Of a stretch of 64,000 nucleotides of DNA, positions 62,737-64,000 are shown piece by piece. A program made the position numbers and the translations under genes. The DNA is taken from NCBI RefSeq assembly GCF_021390435.2, contig NZ_JAJVCN010000004.1, positions 538,501 through 602,500 on the forward strand, written 5' to 3'. The notes under the pieces were generated by a model that was not told the origin of the DNA, searched no databases, and worked only from the letters and a program-made list of their open reading frames with translations. This DNA comes from Kibdelosporangium philippinense (GTDB lineage Bacteria; Actinomycetota; Actinomycetes; Mycobacteriales; Pseudonocardiaceae). Positions within the stretch are counted from its first letter, which is position 1; each line of letters starts with the position of its first letter.

Positions 62737-64000
62737 GTGACCGTGCCCGCCACACCATCCCGGCGCTTCACCGACGGGATCAGTATCGGTGTTCTCACAC
62801 GTTTGTTGGATCGTGATCTGGTGGACGAGGTGCTGGCCGACACGGGTCGACGGGAGAAGCGAACACGGTTGCTGCCAGCCAGGGTGGTTGTCTATTGGGT
62901 GTTGGCGCTATGCCTGTTCTTCGAAGACAGTTATGAAGAGGTGATGCGCAAGCTGGTCAACGGTCTGCGGTTTCTGGGTACCTGGCGGGATGACTGGCAT
63001 GTGCCGACCACGAGTGCGCTTTCCCAAGCACGCCAACGGCTGGGTGCGGAACCGTTGCAGGTCTTGTTCGAGCGGGTCGCGGTGCCGATGGCTCGGCCAG
63101 GCACGAAGGGAGCCTGGTTTCACGGGTGGCGGGTGATGGCCGTGGATGGGCTGGTGCTGGACGTGCCGGATACTGATGACAACGTCGCGGTGTTCGGTAA
63201 GAAATCGCATGGTGGTGGGGAAAGCCCGTTCCCGCAGGTGCGCGTCGTCGGCTTGGGCGAGTGCGGCACCCATGCGATCGTGGCCGCGGCGATCGACTCG
63301 TGGCGGGTCTATGAGCGCGAGTTGCTGACGCGCATTCTGGATGATCTCGAGCCGGGCATGCTAGTGGTGGCTGATCGTGGTTTCTTTGGCTATGAGTTGT
63401 GGAAACAGGCGACCGAGACCGGTGCTGATTTGTTGTGGCGGTTGAAGAATAGCGTTGAGGTGCCGGTGCTGGAGTGGTTGCCGGATGGCTCGTTCCGCTC
63501 GGAGTTGTTGCCCAGACAGGTCAAGGTGGATCTCAAGCGTGGCAAGCAACGCACCGTGCGTCCAGAGATGCGGCTGCCAATCCGCGTGGTGGAGTACATG
63601 GTGACCAACCGTGGTGATCAGCCCGAGACGATCCGGTTGATCACCACGATCATGGATCACGAGTTGGCGGCCGCGGCGGAGCTAGCGGCGTTGTATCGGC
63701 AGCGATGGGAGTTCGAGTTGACACTGGACGAGGTCGAAACCCATCAGATATCCCATAGCAGGGTGCTACGGTCGAAATCGGCCGATCTAGTCCGGCAAGA
63801 AATCTGGGCTCTGCTGCTGACACATTACGCGGTGCGGGATCTGATGCATGAGGCCGCAGATGACGCCGGACCTGATGATGGGCTGGATGTCGACGAGCTG
63901 TCGTTCGTTCGCAGCCTCAACGCTGTCCGCCGCCAGGTTACCAACCAGGCGGGTTTTTCCCCTCATCGCCTGAAGAGGGCGATCATCGAGACGTGTGAAG
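62737..64000 (+). CDS. IS4-family transposase, 3' end outside the window
   Basis: GTG 62737 opens a frame that stays open to base 64000 (421 codons). The N-terminal IS4 domain has RRFTDGISIGVLTRLLDRDL and LPARVVVYWVLALCLFFEDS. The DDE core has VMAVDGLVLDVPDTDD (D), MLVVADRGFFGYELWKQA (D) and LYRQRWEFELTLDE (E). The element probably truncated the integrase on its left; I could not fix its ends. Confidence 0.88.
   Translation, partial: MTVPATPSRRFTDGISIGVLTRLLDRDLVDEVLADTGRREKRTRLLPARVVVYWVLALCLFFEDSYEEVMRKLVNGLRFLGTWRDDWHVPTTSALSQARQRLGAEPLQVLFERVAVPMARPGTKGAWFHGWRVMAVDGLVLDVPDTDDNVAVFGKKSHGGGESPFPQVRVVGLGECGTHAIVAAAIDSWRVYERELLTRILDDLEPGMLVVADRGFFGYELWKQATETGADLLWRLKNSVEVPVLEWLPDGSFRSELLPRQVKVDLKRGKQRTVRPEMRLPIRVVEYMVTNRGDQPETIRLITTIMDHELAAAAELAALYRQRWEFELTLDEVETHQISHSRVLRSKSADLVRQEIWALLLTHYAVRDLMHEAADDAGPDDGLDVDELSFVRSLNAVRRQVTNQAGFSPHRLKRAIIETCE

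Noticed and set aside
1..64000. CRISPR array
   Set aside because: No set of short, regularly spaced direct repeats and no cas gene was seen.

Overview
The window is high-GC actinobacterial DNA, most likely from a member of the Pseudonocardiaceae. The indicators are frequent GTG starts, DUF397 with XRE/DUF5753 regulators, an FxLD lanthipeptide cluster, a DUF2637 (SpdB-like) protein, a DUF1023 hydrolase and actinobacterial IS families. It is almost entirely accessory DNA: stacked mobile elements at a tRNA-Pro(GGG) gene, filled with anti-phage and anti-plasmid systems and cut up by insertion sequences.

Layout. (1) 1-3148: the end of a Wadjet system (jetC C-terminus, jetD) and the right-end sequence of one element. 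(2) 3149-24820: a second element that begins with a beheaded tyrosine integrase. It carries an XRE-ImmA protease with a TGT-like partner, a decayed transposase, a six-gene vWA / kinase / SF1 helicase / HEPN-like / coiled-coil McrB / McrC operon that resembles the CoCoNuT systems, a broken PIN-like nuclease gene split by IS630, and a small secretion-type group (lipoprotein, DUF1023, WXG100-like). Its right end carries a diverged copy of the 2889-3148 repeat. (3) 24824-51455: a 26.6-kb integrative mobilizable element bounded by 51-bp perfect direct repeats, each the 3' half of tRNA-Pro(GGG). It has integrase, regulator, Xis-like, MobC and relaxase genes at the left and SpdB-like and HTH genes at the right. 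Its cargo is a DndB-like DGQHR protein, a Lamassu (ABC-3C) operon with a DUF4297 nuclease, an FxLD lanthipeptide cluster with a 51-aa precursor gene, and a split nuclease-like gene. (4) 51456-64000: an IS5/IS427-type element, a DUF4238 gene, a Qat defence operon with fused qatB-qatC and an IS1380-interrupted qatA, a decayed integrase, and a partial IS4 transposase running off the end.

How it fits together. Neither att copy has the 5' half of the tRNA, so the intact tRNA should lie left of the window. The repeat at 2889-3148 and 24567-24820, followed in both places by a leftward integrase gene, suggests an array of at least three elements. Four IS elements each split a gene (PIN-like, a 240-aa ORF, a 618-aa nuclease-like protein, qatA). 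In each case removing the IS and one target duplication restores one continuous reading frame, so the original proteins can be read. Several defence genes here therefore look switched off by recent transposition, while Wadjet, the CoCoNuT-like operon and Lamassu look intact in what is visible.
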